A model generated the notes under the pieces. It was not told the origin of the DNA. It saw nothing but the letters and a program-made list of their open reading frames with translations, and searched no databases. Positions 53,194 to 61,740 of a stretch of 64,000 bases of DNA are shown piece by piece. A program made the translations under genes and the position numbers. How positions within the stretch are numbered: the first letter of the stretch is position 1; each line of letters starts with the position of its first letter. The stretch is from NCBI GenBank assembly GCA_041163745.1, contig JBEAQU010000065.1, positions 1 to 64,000 on the forward strand, given 5' to 3'. This DNA is from UBA6168 sp041163745 (GTDB lineage Bacteria > Bacteroidota > Bacteroidia > Chitinophagales > Saprospiraceae).

Positions 53194-53517
53194 ATTTTTT
53201 GATACAAAGGTAATGTTCTTCCCCCATATGCAGCGGAGCGGGAAGCGGCCCGCTGACCGCCGTTTCCCCGGGATGAAAAAAACAGCCGAATGAAAAAGCG
53301 AATAAAAAAAGGTCGGACCGGGCTTTCTTGAAATGGAAACGGGAATCCGACGCAGTAGGAAAAAGGAACGGTGGCATGGCCTGTCGGCCGGAAGGAAAGT
53401 CAAATCCCTTGAAACAACCGTCGTGGCCAACTGTTTTTTCAGACAGTGCCCTCGGAAGGTGTTCCGGCGGCCTGCCCCGTCGTCATTTACCGGCGGCAGC
53501 ACATATACCGACCATAC
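53194..53517. other. intergenic region between the FKBP gene and nadE
   Basis: About 325 bases between divergent genes. Apart from the FKBP promoter element at 53205 I see no gene, and no TAnnTTTG element for nadE was found. Confidence 0.4.
53205..53212 (-). promoter_or_regulatory. -7 promoter element of the FKBP lipoprotein gene
   Basis: CAAAGGTA reads TACCTTTG on the minus strand and lies 11 bases before the ATG, so the leader is very short. Confidence 0.5.
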
Positions 53518-55155
53518 ATGAGAGTATCCATTGCCCAACTGAATTTCTTTGTAGGGGACTTCGAGGGGAACCTCCAGCGGATGCTGGCAGCCGTTTCCGA
53601 AGCCAAGCGGCAGGGGTCCGACCTGATTGCCTTTCCAGAATTGGCCACCTGTGGTTACCCGCCCCGTGACTTCCTTGAGTTTGACGATTTCATCCGCCGG
53701 GCGGAACATTCCATACAGCAATTGGCGGCTGCCGCCCAAGGTATCGCCATCGCCGTGGGATCACCGACCCGGAACCCGGAAAAGGAAGGAAAGGACTTGT
53801 TCAACTCCGCTTATTTCCTGGCGGACGGTTGCATCCGCCAGATTCAGCACAAGGCCCTCCTGCCGACCTACGATGTCTTCGACGAATACCGATACTTCGA
53901 ACCGGCCCGTGTGTTCGAGGTGGTGTCGTACAAGGGCAAACGGATTGCGCTCACCATCTGTGAGGACCTGTGGAACCTCGGTAATGAGAACCCCTTGTAC
54001 ACGGTTGTCCCCATGGATGAGATGATGCCCCAACAACCGGACCTTATCCTGAACCTGTCGGCGTCCCCCTTCAGCTACGACCATGCCGGCGACAGGATCA
54101 GGGTTCTGAAAGCCAATGTGCAACGGTACAAGCTGCCCTTGGTTTATGTCAATCAGATCGGCTCGCAGACGGAAATCATTTTCGATGGCGGCTCCCTTGT
54201 CGTGTCTCCGGACGGTACCATCTTTGAGGAACTTCCCTACTGGAAGGAGGAAGTCAGGACCTTCGACCTGGCGGAAATCACCGCCGGCGGAAAAAATCTC
54301 GAACAGCCCAAGGAAAAGATACCCCTGATTCATGACGCGTTGGTCCTGGGCATCCGGGATTATTTCGGAAAGCTGGGATTCGGACAAGCCATCCTGGGTT
54401 TGTCCGGCGGCATCGATTCCGCCGTCGTGGCCGTGTTGGCTTGCCGTGCACTGGGGCCGGAAAACGTCCGCGCGGTGCTGATGCCTTCCCAGTACAGCTC
54501 GGACCATTCCGTCCGCGATGCCCGGGAATTGGCGGTCAATCTCGGGATGCAATACGACATCATTCCCATCGAGGAAATTTTCCGGACGTACGAACAAGCC
54601 TTGAAGCCGCACTTCTGGGGATATCCCTTCAATATTGCGGAGGAGAACATCCAGGCACGCATCCGAGGCATGTTGCTGATGGCCTTTTCCAACAAATTCG
54701 GAAACATCCTGCTCAACACCACCAACAAAAGCGAGATGGCGGTGGGCTACGGAACGCTGTACGGGGATATGTGCGGCGGACTCTCCGTGTTGGCGGATGT
54801 GTACAAGACCGAAGTGTACGAGCTGGCCGCCCACATAAACCGGGAAAGCCTTTTCATTCCGGAAAACATCATCCGGAAACCACCCTCTGCGGAATTGCGC
54901 CCGGACCAGCTGGACAGCGACAGCCTGCCACCGTACGACATGCTGGATAGCATCCTGTTCCAATACATTGAGAAAAGACAGGGTCCGCAGGAAATCATCG
55001 CGATGGGCTTCGACGAGCAGGTCGTCCGCAGGGCCTTGCGGCTGGTGAACACCAACGAGTTCAAACGGCATCAGTCCGCGCCGGTCCTTCGGGTTTCCCC
55101 CAAGGCCTTCGGTGTCGGAAGAAGGATTCCCATCGTAGGTAAATACCTTTCCTGA
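53518..55155 (+). CDS. nadE: glutamine-dependent NAD+ synthetase
   Basis: Amidates nicotinate adenine dinucleotide to NAD+ using glutamine. Residues 1-270 form the nitrilase-type glutaminase: catalytic Glu in FPELATCGYPP, Lys in QHKALLPTYDVFDEYRYF and Cys in LTICEDLWN. Residues about 280-545 form the ATP-pyrophosphatase synthetase, with the P-loop LGLSGGIDSAVVAV, SSDHSVRDA, TTNKSEMAVGYGTLYGDMCGG and KTEVYELA. At 545 residues it is the two-domain form. The ATG at 53518 (MRVSIAQLN) matches the family. Confidence 0.95.
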   Translation: MRVSIAQLNFFVGDFEGNLQRMLAAVSEAKRQGSDLIAFPELATCGYPPRDFLEFDDFIRRAEHSIQQLAAAAQGIAIAVGSPTRNPEKEGKDLFNSAYFLADGCIRQIQHKALLPTYDVFDEYRYFEPARVFEVVSYKGKRIALTICEDLWNLGNENPLYTVVPMDEMMPQQPDLILNLSASPFSYDHAGDRIRVLKANVQRYKLPLVYVNQIGSQTEIIFDGGSLVVSPDGTIFEELPYWKEEVRTFDLAEITAGGKNLEQPKEKIPLIHDALVLGIRDYFGKLGFGQAILGLSGGIDSAVVAVLACRALGPENVRAVLMPSQYSSDHSVRDARELAVNLGMQYDIIPIEEIFRTYEQALKPHFWGYPFNIAEENIQARIRGMLLMAFSNKFGNILLNTTNKSEMAVGYGTLYGDMCGGLSVLADVYKTEVYELAAHINRESLFIPENIIRKPPSAELRPDQLDSDSLPPYDMLDSILFQYIEKRQGPQEIIAMGFDEQVVRRALRLVNTNEFKRHQSAPVLRVSPKAFGVGRRIPIVGKYLS

Positions 55156-55191
55156 GCAGCCACGGACGCTACGACAGGTGGTGCGCCGGTA

Positions 55192-56037
55192 TCAGGGCAG
55201 GGTGTTGGGCAGCTTGCTGTTCACCATCCCCTTCAGCCACCGGACCACCAGGCTCGAAAAATTGACGTACGAGGGCGGGTACAGCAGCTGCACGGACGAA
55301 ACGCCGACCCAGCCGCCCAACAGAGCGAAAGAAAGCGCGCCCAGGTAACGGAACCAGCGACGGTTGTACAGGTCGATGCCCATCCATTGCTCCAGCAGGA
55401 AATCACCGGCGATGTAGGCACTGTTCATCCAGAAAAGGACCAACATGACCCGAAGCATCCTCCGCAGAATAAGGAGGCTGTACAATCGCTCTGTTTCGCC
55501 AGGCTCCTTTTTTTGCAGCACAGCGACCTTGAAATGGATGTACCGGTATGCACCGAATTGGTATGCATAGAAGGTGCCGATGTAAAGTAACATCTCCAGC
55601 CCTCCGTAGAACGGAGACAGAAGGCTTCTTCCCACATCCGCTCGGTAGTCGGCGGAAGTGCCCCAGAACAATCCGGCGAAGTAAAGGAACTGACCCACCG
55701 GCAACAGGAAATGTTTGACATCCGACCGGACGAACCGGTATCCGGGGAAAATTCGCAGCTTGACCGCATAAAACAGGAAGGTGCCGAAGGAGAGGGTGCC
55801 GTAGACCGGGAGGAAGCGCCAGGCGGGTGTCTTTGAAAAGAATCCGTTGTGCAGCAGAAGTTGGTGCAAGGTGGTGCCGGCGAAAGACAGCAGGAGCAGC
55901 GCATGGAAAAAGTCGGCCCGTCGGTTGGGATGTTTACGGAGAAGGAAAAAAAAGGAGACCACCCCGTTCAGTACAATGACTGCGAGCGACGTCAGGTGGG
56001 CGATTGTAGCAGCGATACCGGATAGGATGTCCACCAT
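55192..56037 (-). CDS. seven-helix membrane protein of unknown function
   Basis: A 281-residue hydrophobic protein with about seven predicted membrane helices (IVLNGVVSFFFLLRKHP first; then FFHALLLLSFAGTTLHQ, GTLSFGTFLFYAV, LLPVGQFLYFAGLFWG, LEMLLYIGTFYAYQFG, MLRVMLVLFWMNSAYIAG and GALSFALLGGWVGVSSVQLLY). Its layout resembles the membrane sensor half of some Bacteroidota AraC-type regulators, but no DNA-binding domain follows. No catalytic motif recognised. The promoter-like element is 5 bases before the ATG, so the mRNA may be leaderless. Confidence 0.6.
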   Translation of the reverse strand: MVDILSGIAATIAHLTSLAVIVLNGVVSFFFLLRKHPNRRADFFHALLLLSFAGTTLHQLLLHNGFFSKTPAWRFLPVYGTLSFGTFLFYAVKLRIFPGYRFVRSDVKHFLLPVGQFLYFAGLFWGTSADYRADVGRSLLSPFYGGLEMLLYIGTFYAYQFGAYRYIHFKVAVLQKKEPGETERLYSLLILRRMLRVMLVLFWMNSAYIAGDFLLEQWMGIDLYNRRWFRYLGALSFALLGGWVGVSSVQLLYPPSYVNFSSLVVRWLKGMVNSKLPNTLP

Positions 56038-56042
56038 ACGTG

Positions 56043-56050
56043 CAAAAATA
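56043..56050 (-). promoter_or_regulatory. -7 promoter element 5 bases from the start of the 7-TM gene
   Basis: CAAAAATA reads TATTTTTG on the minus strand. Only 5 bases separate it from the ATG at 56037, predicting a transcript that starts at or within two bases of the start codon. Confidence 0.45.
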
Positions 56051-56142
56051 TCATGCCTGGCCCAATAAAGTTACAAGATGCCTGCATTTGTTGTGTCCGG
56101 GGCCGAAGGGGAACTTCCCGTTGGCACTTTGGGAAAACTTGC

Positions 56143-57507
56143 TCAGTACTGTTCGTAAATCCGGCGCAAGATTTTTTCCATTTCCCGCTTGATGGTACTG
56201 GTACTGCTTGTGAAATTGTTATTCATAAAACTGAATATCAATAGATTGCCTTTTTTGGTGAGCAGATAGCCACTAAGGCAGTGGTTGTTGCGGAGCGTGC
56301 CGGTCTTGGCATAGACATAAGGAGCGCCGCCGTTCCGATACAAGTTCTTGATGGTACCGGACTGTCCGCCTGCCGGGAACAGTCGGAAGAGCCTTTCCTG
56401 GGGCAATATCTGCCGGATACTGTCCAGGACAGCCACCATAGACCTTGGCGTGAACAGGTTGTAACGGGAAAGCCCGGATCCGTCCGCCCATTTCGGTTCG
56501 TCGGGTAGTGCTTGTAGCAGGGAATCCCTGGCATGGTCGATGGTGGTCCGGGTGTTCAGCAGCCCGGTCAGTTTCCAGGAACAAAGCAGCAGGAGCTGTT
56601 CGGCGATGAAATTGTCGCTCACGTGCATCAACTGCCGGTACAAGGAGTCGCTGGGTATGCTGTACACCACTGGGGCGTCGGGTGGCGGCAACAGGTCGGC
56701 ATGCAGCACGCTCACCGGGCGATGCAGGGTATCGGACAACAGCCCGGCGAAGAAATCGGGGGAATACCGGAAAGGGACATGCCATTCCCTGTCTGCTCCT
56801 CTACGCGCCATGGTATTGACAATGAACTGGTTGTTGTATTCTTCCCGGCTGACGAAATCTTCCAGGGCCGGCAACGAATCATAGCGCAGCAAGCTGCCCA
56901 GCAGACGGGGGCTCACTTCCACCTGATGCGAATCTGCATCGGACAACCGAAAGTGGCCGATGTTGCTGTAAATGGGGAAGGATGCTTTTTCCGCCTGATA
57001 ATCGTAGGGAAAGTCGCTCCACATCCAGCCGTCCCCATACCGCTGATCCTTGAAATTGGCGGGACAGAACAGGAGGGTCTCCTTCCGATTCCGGAGAAAA
57101 TCGAACAATCGGGTGTCGGGACTGAGGTGAGGATTCAGAAACGAAGGGTCTCCGGTTCCCCAGAAGACCAGTAGATCGCCTTGCGGCTGGTATTGCAAGG
57201 CGGGGATGGAGTCTCCGAGCAATCGCAAGGAGGTGTACAGGGTCAGAATCTTGGTATTGGAAGCGGGGGTGAAGTATTTGTCGGCGTTGTACTCGTAGAG
57301 CATACGTCCTTTGTCGGGATCGTAAAGGGCGAAGCCGGTGAAGCATTTCGAAAAGACAGGCGATGCGGCCAGGTCGATTCCTGTGGCCGAACCGCTTGCC
57401 GTCGTGGTGGCGGAACTGCCTTTCCGCTGCTTCCGTTGTCCCATGGCGGGCGGAGCGGAGAACAGCAGCAGGCATAGCAGGGAGGAAAGCGCGAAGAGGC
57501 GGTTCAT
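56143..57507 (-). CDS. dacB: D-alanyl-D-alanine carboxypeptidase/endopeptidase (family S13, PBP4-like)
   Basis: Periplasmic peptidoglycan hydrolase cleaving D-Ala-D-Ala or crosslinks. The 454-residue product has a signal peptide (LLLFSAPPAMG-Q), the SxxK motif Ser83-Lys86 in FTPASNTKILT, the SxN triad in HVSDNFIAEQLL, and KTG in YVYAKTGTLRNNHCLSGYL. The frame is open upstream to 57594, but the signal peptide sets the start. It follows the preceding serine hydrolase gene by 4 bases, third in a run with lgt. Confidence 0.93.
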   Translation of the reverse strand: MNRLFALSSLLCLLLFSAPPAMGQRKQRKGSSATTTASGSATGIDLAASPVFSKCFTGFALYDPDKGRMLYEYNADKYFTPASNTKILTLYTSLRLLGDSIPALQYQPQGDLLVFWGTGDPSFLNPHLSPDTRLFDFLRNRKETLLFCPANFKDQRYGDGWMWSDFPYDYQAEKASFPIYSNIGHFRLSDADSHQVEVSPRLLGSLLRYDSLPALEDFVSREEYNNQFIVNTMARRGADREWHVPFRYSPDFFAGLLSDTLHRPVSVLHADLLPPPDAPVVYSIPSDSLYRQLMHVSDNFIAEQLLLLCSWKLTGLLNTRTTIDHARDSLLQALPDEPKWADGSGLSRYNLFTPRSMVAVLDSIRQILPQERLFRLFPAGGQSGTIKNLYRNGGAPYVYAKTGTLRNNHCLSGYLLTKKGNLLIFSFMNNNFTSSTSTIKREMEKILRRIYEQY

Positions 57508-57511
57508 GTGT

Positions 57512-58762
57512 TCAGTCGTAGTGTGGGATGTTGAATTTGTCCAGGTTGGGGCGGAACTTCCGGGGGCGTTTCTTTTCATGCTCGTAGACGACACGGCCGA
57601 GGTTGGCGAGAAAGGGCAAGCCGACCGATTCGTATTCGTACTGGTCGTCGTTGAAGATACCGTCCTTGTTCACATGGATGGTGGCGGCGAGCATGAACTC
57701 CACACCCGCTTCCAGGTCGATGATGTAGGCGATGTCCGTGAGGAATCCGTAGGCCCATCCCACCTTGTTGAAGATGCGGATATGGTCGGGCATCCTTTCC
57801 TGTTCCGTGCGGTCGCCGAAGAGGAAAAATTTCACATAGTGGTCCGGTTCGTGATCGTATGTCGGGTATCTGCTTTCTCGGGGCAGTTCCGACATGACCT
57901 GGTACAGCAAACGATAGTCGTCTTCCGTCAGTTGGAAGCGCCTGGAGGGGGGGACACTTTCGGGGAACAGCACGGCTTGCAGGATATCGAGTTGGGTCTG
58001 GAGGGAGATGAAGTTCTTCTTTGAAAAGTCGAACGGTTGGTGGATGAGTTCTTCTCCTTGGTAGTATCCTTTTCCGCGCAAGGTTTTCCGAAGGGGGAAG
58101 GATCGCTCGGCGGCGCTGTAGACTTCCCCTTGGTGGTAAAGCAGACTGTCATTCAGACGGAAGCTGACCGGATTGGTGTGGCGGTTAGCCATTTCATCGA
58201 AACCGGATATGCCCAGTCGGTGTGTGATGAGGGCGTTCGCATACCCTTTGTTCCACAAGGACTCGTTGAGGTAAGCCTGACCGAGGAACTCATATAACCG
58301 GTTGCTGGCATCGTTGTCGCTGACCAGGAAGATCTTCTTGACGTAGTGGGCGACGGACGGGTTACCGTCGGCGGCAGTGGTATCCCGGGTCACTGGTGTT
58401 TGGGGTGTTGTGGCGGCGCCATGTTGCATGGCGGTGTGTTTGTCCAGCCCCCGGATGGCTAGTTTGTTCAGTTTCTCCAGGGCGAGCAGGGCAATCGGCA
58501 TCTTTACCGTACTGGCGGGATAATAGTAATCCCGCTCGTCCAGGCGGAAGGTGTGAGAGCGGAAGGACGGTCTGTTCCGTTCATCGCGGTCGATCTGCGT
58601 ATAGATGACCTGCACATCATACACGTCCGGTTGTTGCAATACGGGGCCGAACAGGCTGTCATGGTGCAGGAGCAGTTTCTGCAGGATGTTTCGCTGGGCC
58701 ATGGCGGGTGCGATCGTGAACAAGAGGAGGGCGGGTATCAGCAGCCGCTTCATTAGCGTCAT
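57512..58762 (-). CDS. secreted serine hydrolase, class A beta-lactamase-like
   Basis: A 416-residue exported protein (signal peptide LLIPALLLFTIAPAMA-Q). It has the penicillin-binding fold signature SxxK, Ser84-Lys87, in YYPASTVKMPIALLALEKL, and the SDN triad 148-150 in FLVSDNDASNRL. At the KTG position a KVG (NKVGWAYGFLTDIAYI) is found. It could be a peptidoglycan- or peptide-directed hydrolase rather than a beta-lactamase. Its ATG overlaps the lgt stop (ATGA at 58759-58762); a second Met at 58753 is possible. The dacB gene follows 4 bases later. Confidence 0.8.
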   Translation of the reverse strand: MTLMKRLLIPALLLFTIAPAMAQRNILQKLLLHHDSLFGPVLQQPDVYDVQVIYTQIDRDERNRPSFRSHTFRLDERDYYYPASTVKMPIALLALEKLNKLAIRGLDKHTAMQHGAATTPQTPVTRDTTAADGNPSVAHYVKKIFLVSDNDASNRLYEFLGQAYLNESLWNKGYANALITHRLGISGFDEMANRHTNPVSFRLNDSLLYHQGEVYSAAERSFPLRKTLRGKGYYQGEELIHQPFDFSKKNFISLQTQLDILQAVLFPESVPPSRRFQLTEDDYRLLYQVMSELPRESRYPTYDHEPDHYVKFFLFGDRTEQERMPDHIRIFNKVGWAYGFLTDIAYIIDLEAGVEFMLAATIHVNKDGIFNDDQYEYESVGLPFLANLGRVVYEHEKKRPRKFRPNLDKFNIPHYD

Positions 58763-59910
58763 GATTTTTGTTTTTTCAACAACCAGAAGGTTCCGGCCAC
58801 ACCGGTCAGGAAAAGCAGCAAGGATATCAATTCCGCCTGCGTGGGATGGAATGGAAGCCACTCGTACTTTACATTGACTCGGATTTTTTCGATCCAGAAC
58901 CGTTCGAAACCGTTGAATATCAAATATATGAAAAATAAAAGCCCAGGGATGGCGAGTTTTTTGCGCATGGCTAACAACAAGCCGGTGATGAGGAACGAGG
59001 CCAGGGTTTCGTAGAGCGGCGTAGGGTACACCGGCTCCGGGAGCCGGTTGCAGTAGGAATAGGTGCAGCCTTCGATGGGTATTCCCTCTCGATTGACGTT
59101 CATGGGATAGTCGAATGACCAAAGCCAATCCGGCAGGAACCACCAATCCGGTTGAGCGGCTGCGACGATGCCCCAGTCTCCGTCGCCCGACAGTTGGCAG
59201 CCGATCCGTCCGACCCCATAGGCCAGGACGAAGGCGGGAGCCAGTGCGTCGAGGGTGTGGAAAACGGGAATGTCATGGCGTCGCAGATACCAGACGACTC
59301 CGACGAAGCCGCAGATCAATCCTCCGTATATTGCAAGTCCGCTGCCGGAAAAGAAAGTGCCGACAGGATCCTGCAGAAAACCGGACGGTGCCTCGAGGAT
59401 GGCGAAGATCTTGGCGCCGATGATACCGGTGATGGCCGCTATCATCGTCAGGTCGCCGATACGGTCATGTGGGTAGAGCAGTTGTATTTCCTCCTTGGGT
59501 TTGGCAAGGCTTTCCTTTTTCTTTTCCCACCAGCGGAAGGCGCCGAAGAGGGTGGCGGTCAGCAGGCCGCCGGCCCAATGACCTTCGGCGGATAACAGAA
59601 CGGCCGCGGCATCCGCCTGGAATTCCTTGAAATGTCCGGCGACATGGAACAGCTTGTACCCGAGGACGAATCCGAACACGGAATTGGAAAGGATTTCTCC
59701 GGTTGTGGCCGGTCTTCCCGTAACGATCCGCATCCTGGCGGGCTGGTAAATACCTTCCGCGGCCTTCCGCTTGAGTTCCCGATGGAACAACCAGGCGGCG
59801 CAAAGAATCGACAAGACCAGCATCAACCCGAAGGTCTTGAAGATGGAGGTCCAGTTGTCCGGCGTCGTGCCGAACAGGTCGTGCAACAAATAGGAAAGGT
59901 CAGGATACAT
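58759..59910 (-). CDS. lgt: prolipoprotein diacylglyceryl transferase
   Basis: Attaches diacylglycerol to the lipobox Cys of lipoproteins in the inner membrane. The 383-residue product has about seven membrane segments and the signature VGRIGCQLSGDGDWG, with GGLICGFVGV and the late PTPLYETLASF and FGFERF-type NGFERFWIE. It is longer than the E. coli enzyme, with extra N-terminal residues, as in many Bacteroidota. It heads an operon with the serine hydrolase and dacB genes. At least four lipoproteins are encoded in this window. Confidence 0.94.
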   Translation of the reverse strand: MYPDLSYLLHDLFGTTPDNWTSIFKTFGLMLVLSILCAAWLFHRELKRKAAEGIYQPARMRIVTGRPATTGEILSNSVFGFVLGYKLFHVAGHFKEFQADAAAVLLSAEGHWAGGLLTATLFGAFRWWEKKKESLAKPKEEIQLLYPHDRIGDLTMIAAITGIIGAKIFAILEAPSGFLQDPVGTFFSGSGLAIYGGLICGFVGVVWYLRRHDIPVFHTLDALAPAFVLAYGVGRIGCQLSGDGDWGIVAAAQPDWWFLPDWLWSFDYPMNVNREGIPIEGCTYSYCNRLPEPVYPTPLYETLASFLITGLLLAMRKKLAIPGLLFFIYLIFNGFERFWIEKIRVNVKYEWLPFHPTQAELISLLLFLTGVAGTFWLLKKQKS

Positions 59911-60063
59911 GCGGACGTTCAGATTAACTTCCCTGTGGACGGCCGTGCCGGGCTATCCGGACGAGCTGCAGGGGGTGAAAAAGATGCGGACCGATAACGT
60001 CCCGACCGGCAACGGGAGCCGGAACGGGGAGGTTGCACAGGGGACTGATCGCGGCCGATAGAA

Positions 60064-60071
60064 CAAATATA
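60064..60071 (-). promoter_or_regulatory. -7 promoter element of the lgt operon
   Basis: CAAATATA reads TATATTTG on the minus strand, a TAnnTTTG match, about 150 bases upstream of the lgt start. Confidence 0.4.
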
Positions 60072-60196
60072 GTTTGTGGAACGGAATTAGGAGGTTTCTC
60101 CGGCGGTAAACGAGCAATTAATGCCAGGCTCAGCCGTGGCATGGACTCACCTGCAGGGAATCGTCGGCTTACCGGCGGAATAGGGCGGGCGCACCG

Positions 60197-60796
60197 TCAG
60201 CCGGTCAAAAGGGCTTGCATGAGTTGTGGGAAAGCCTGGGCATCTGAATATAACCGGTCGTTGTAGCAGTTGGCGCGGCACTTGAAAAGTTGGGGCTTTT
60301 CATCGTGAAGCACCAGTTCGAGGGTGATGTTACCGAATTTCTGGTCGAACCGCCTGTTTTCCGACCAGGCGGGTCGGGGCTTCAGATAATGACGTTCGAC
60401 GGTTTCCACCCGGTCGGTATTTGTCCAGGAACGTGTATCGGACAGCTGCACCTTGTAGTCGAGGGAACATACCCGGTCCCGGAAGTGGTCCAGCAGGAAG
60501 GTCAGCTCCTGCCTGGAATAGTCGGTACGGTGGAGATGGATGGCGAATCCCTTTGAGGAGGGGGTGTGCAGGAAATCAACGGCGGGATCCACATCGTCGG
60601 GCAGCACCTGCCAGACGGCGTATTGGTCGTGAAGCCAATCCAAGATTCGCCGATGCCGAAGGGACCCCTGCCAGGCGCGGAACGCCTGCATGTCGGCTTC
60701 CGACCGGTGGATGACTTCATGCAGGTAAGGGTTCGCCGCGGAACTTTCCGATGCCTGCCGGAACAACCCCTTGAGATAATCCCAGATGTCTTTCAT
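60197..60796 (-). CDS. hypothetical protein downstream of ferritin
   Basis: A 199-residue soluble protein without signal peptide or motif that I recognise. It starts MKDIWDYLKGLFRQ, contains FAIHLHRTDYSRQELTFLLDHFRDRV and VQLSDTRSWTN, and ends with DRLYSDAQAFPQLMQALL. It lies 34 bases after the ferritin gene on the same strand, so they are probably co-transcribed. The longer frame to 60895 lies inside ferritin. Function unknown. Confidence 0.65.
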   Translation of the reverse strand: MKDIWDYLKGLFRQASESSAANPYLHEVIHRSEADMQAFRAWQGSLRHRRILDWLHDQYAVWQVLPDDVDPAVDFLHTPSSKGFAIHLHRTDYSRQELTFLLDHFRDRVCSLDYKVQLSDTRSWTNTDRVETVERHYLKPRPAWSENRRFDQKFGNITLELVLHDEKPQLFKCRANCYNDRLYSDAQAFPQLMQALLTG

Positions 60797-60830
60797 ACGA
60801 TCCGGTTGTAAGCGCGGGGTATGCCTCGGT

Positions 60831-61358
60831 TCATGCCGCTTCCGTCCCATCCGCCGCAGCCTTGGCGGCATGGAGTGCCTCCAGTTCCTTGTCAATGAAA
60901 TACAGGCTTTGGGGCCCGTCTCCGATCAGCCGGATACGGTCGAGCACTGTCCGCATCTGCGATTCCTCCTCCCGTTGCTCGACGATGTACCACTGAAGGA
61001 ACGTGTCGGTCGCGTGGTCGTTCTCCTCGCGGGCCAGCGTCACCAGTCGGTTGATGCTGCGGGTTACCTGCTGCTCGTGTTCGTACACAGACTGGAAGAC
61101 CGCCTGCACGGAGCCGAACGTATGAGGCGGTTCCTGTATGCCGGGGGTTTTCGCAAAGGCGTCGACTTCCGCCATATAATCGAAAATCCGGAGCATGTGC
61201 ATCCGTTCTTCCTCGGATTGTTGCTTTAGGAACGCGGCACATCCCTTCAATCCCTGTTGGTCACACCAGGTCGACATGGCCAGATATAGAAAGGAGGCCT
61301 TGCCCTCCATGGCGATCTGTTGGTTCAGCGCCGATTCCATGTTGGTGGATATCATCAT
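60831..61358 (-). CDS. ftnA: ferritin
   Basis: Iron-storage protein of the non-heme ferritin (FtnA) type, 175 residues. The four-helix ferroxidase residues are visible: Glu18 in AMEGKASFLY, the ExxH Glu51-His54 in EEERMHML, Glu93/95 in YEHEQQ and VEQREEE near residue 127. It lacks the C-terminal heme Met of bacterioferritins. The start is the first of two adjacent Met codons. A hypothetical gene follows 34 bases downstream. Ferritin regulation was not visible. Confidence 0.93.
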   Translation of the reverse strand: MMISTNMESALNQQIAMEGKASFLYLAMSTWCDQQGLKGCAAFLKQQSEEERMHMLRIFDYMAEVDAFAKTPGIQEPPHTFGSVQAVFQSVYEHEQQVTRSINRLVTLAREENDHATDTFLQWYIVEQREEESQMRTVLDRIRLIGDGPQSLYFIDKELEALHAAKAAADGTEAA

Positions 61359-61740
61359 ACTGTTCGGTTGTTTACGAACCAGGCCACCGCTTGTTTTTGG
61401 GAATGCGCCTTCACGCACGGTCTTTGCGGCTTGATCCGACAAGTATCCAATTATAACCGTTTCCCGACGATTTGGTTTGGAGCAAGCTGGAACACAAGTT
61501 GCCGGCCACCTTGCGAAAGCCTTCTGTTTTACCAATCCGGTACATTCGTCTGCAAATTCGACGGGAAAAAGATCCGGCTTGTTTTTCCGGTGCTTGCGCG
61601 TCAGATGACGTATCCGCTGCCGGTTGCCGTAAAATTGCGCTAAAAAACAACGGTAATATTGTTAGATTTGCAATAAGCTACGACAGACCGGCGGACGGAA
61701 AGCACGAATCGGACGGTGTCAGCGCAAAAGGCTTTTCTTT
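61359..61740. other. intergenic region between ferritin and parA
   Basis: About 380 bases between divergent genes. It contains the parA promoter-like element at 61663. No additional gene or structure recognised. Confidence 0.4.
61663..61670 (+). promoter_or_regulatory. -7 promoter element of the parA operon
   Basis: TAGATTTG matches TAnnTTTG, 70 bases before the parA ATG. Confidence 0.5.

Noticed and set aside
52108..53202. 364-codon plus-strand open frame
   Set aside because: It overlaps the CoA-binding gene in another frame and then runs antisense to the FKBP lipoprotein; both of those are recognisable families.
53761..55071. 436-codon open frame antisense to nadE
   Set aside because: nadE carries all catalytic motifs on the plus strand; the antisense product has no recognisable feature.
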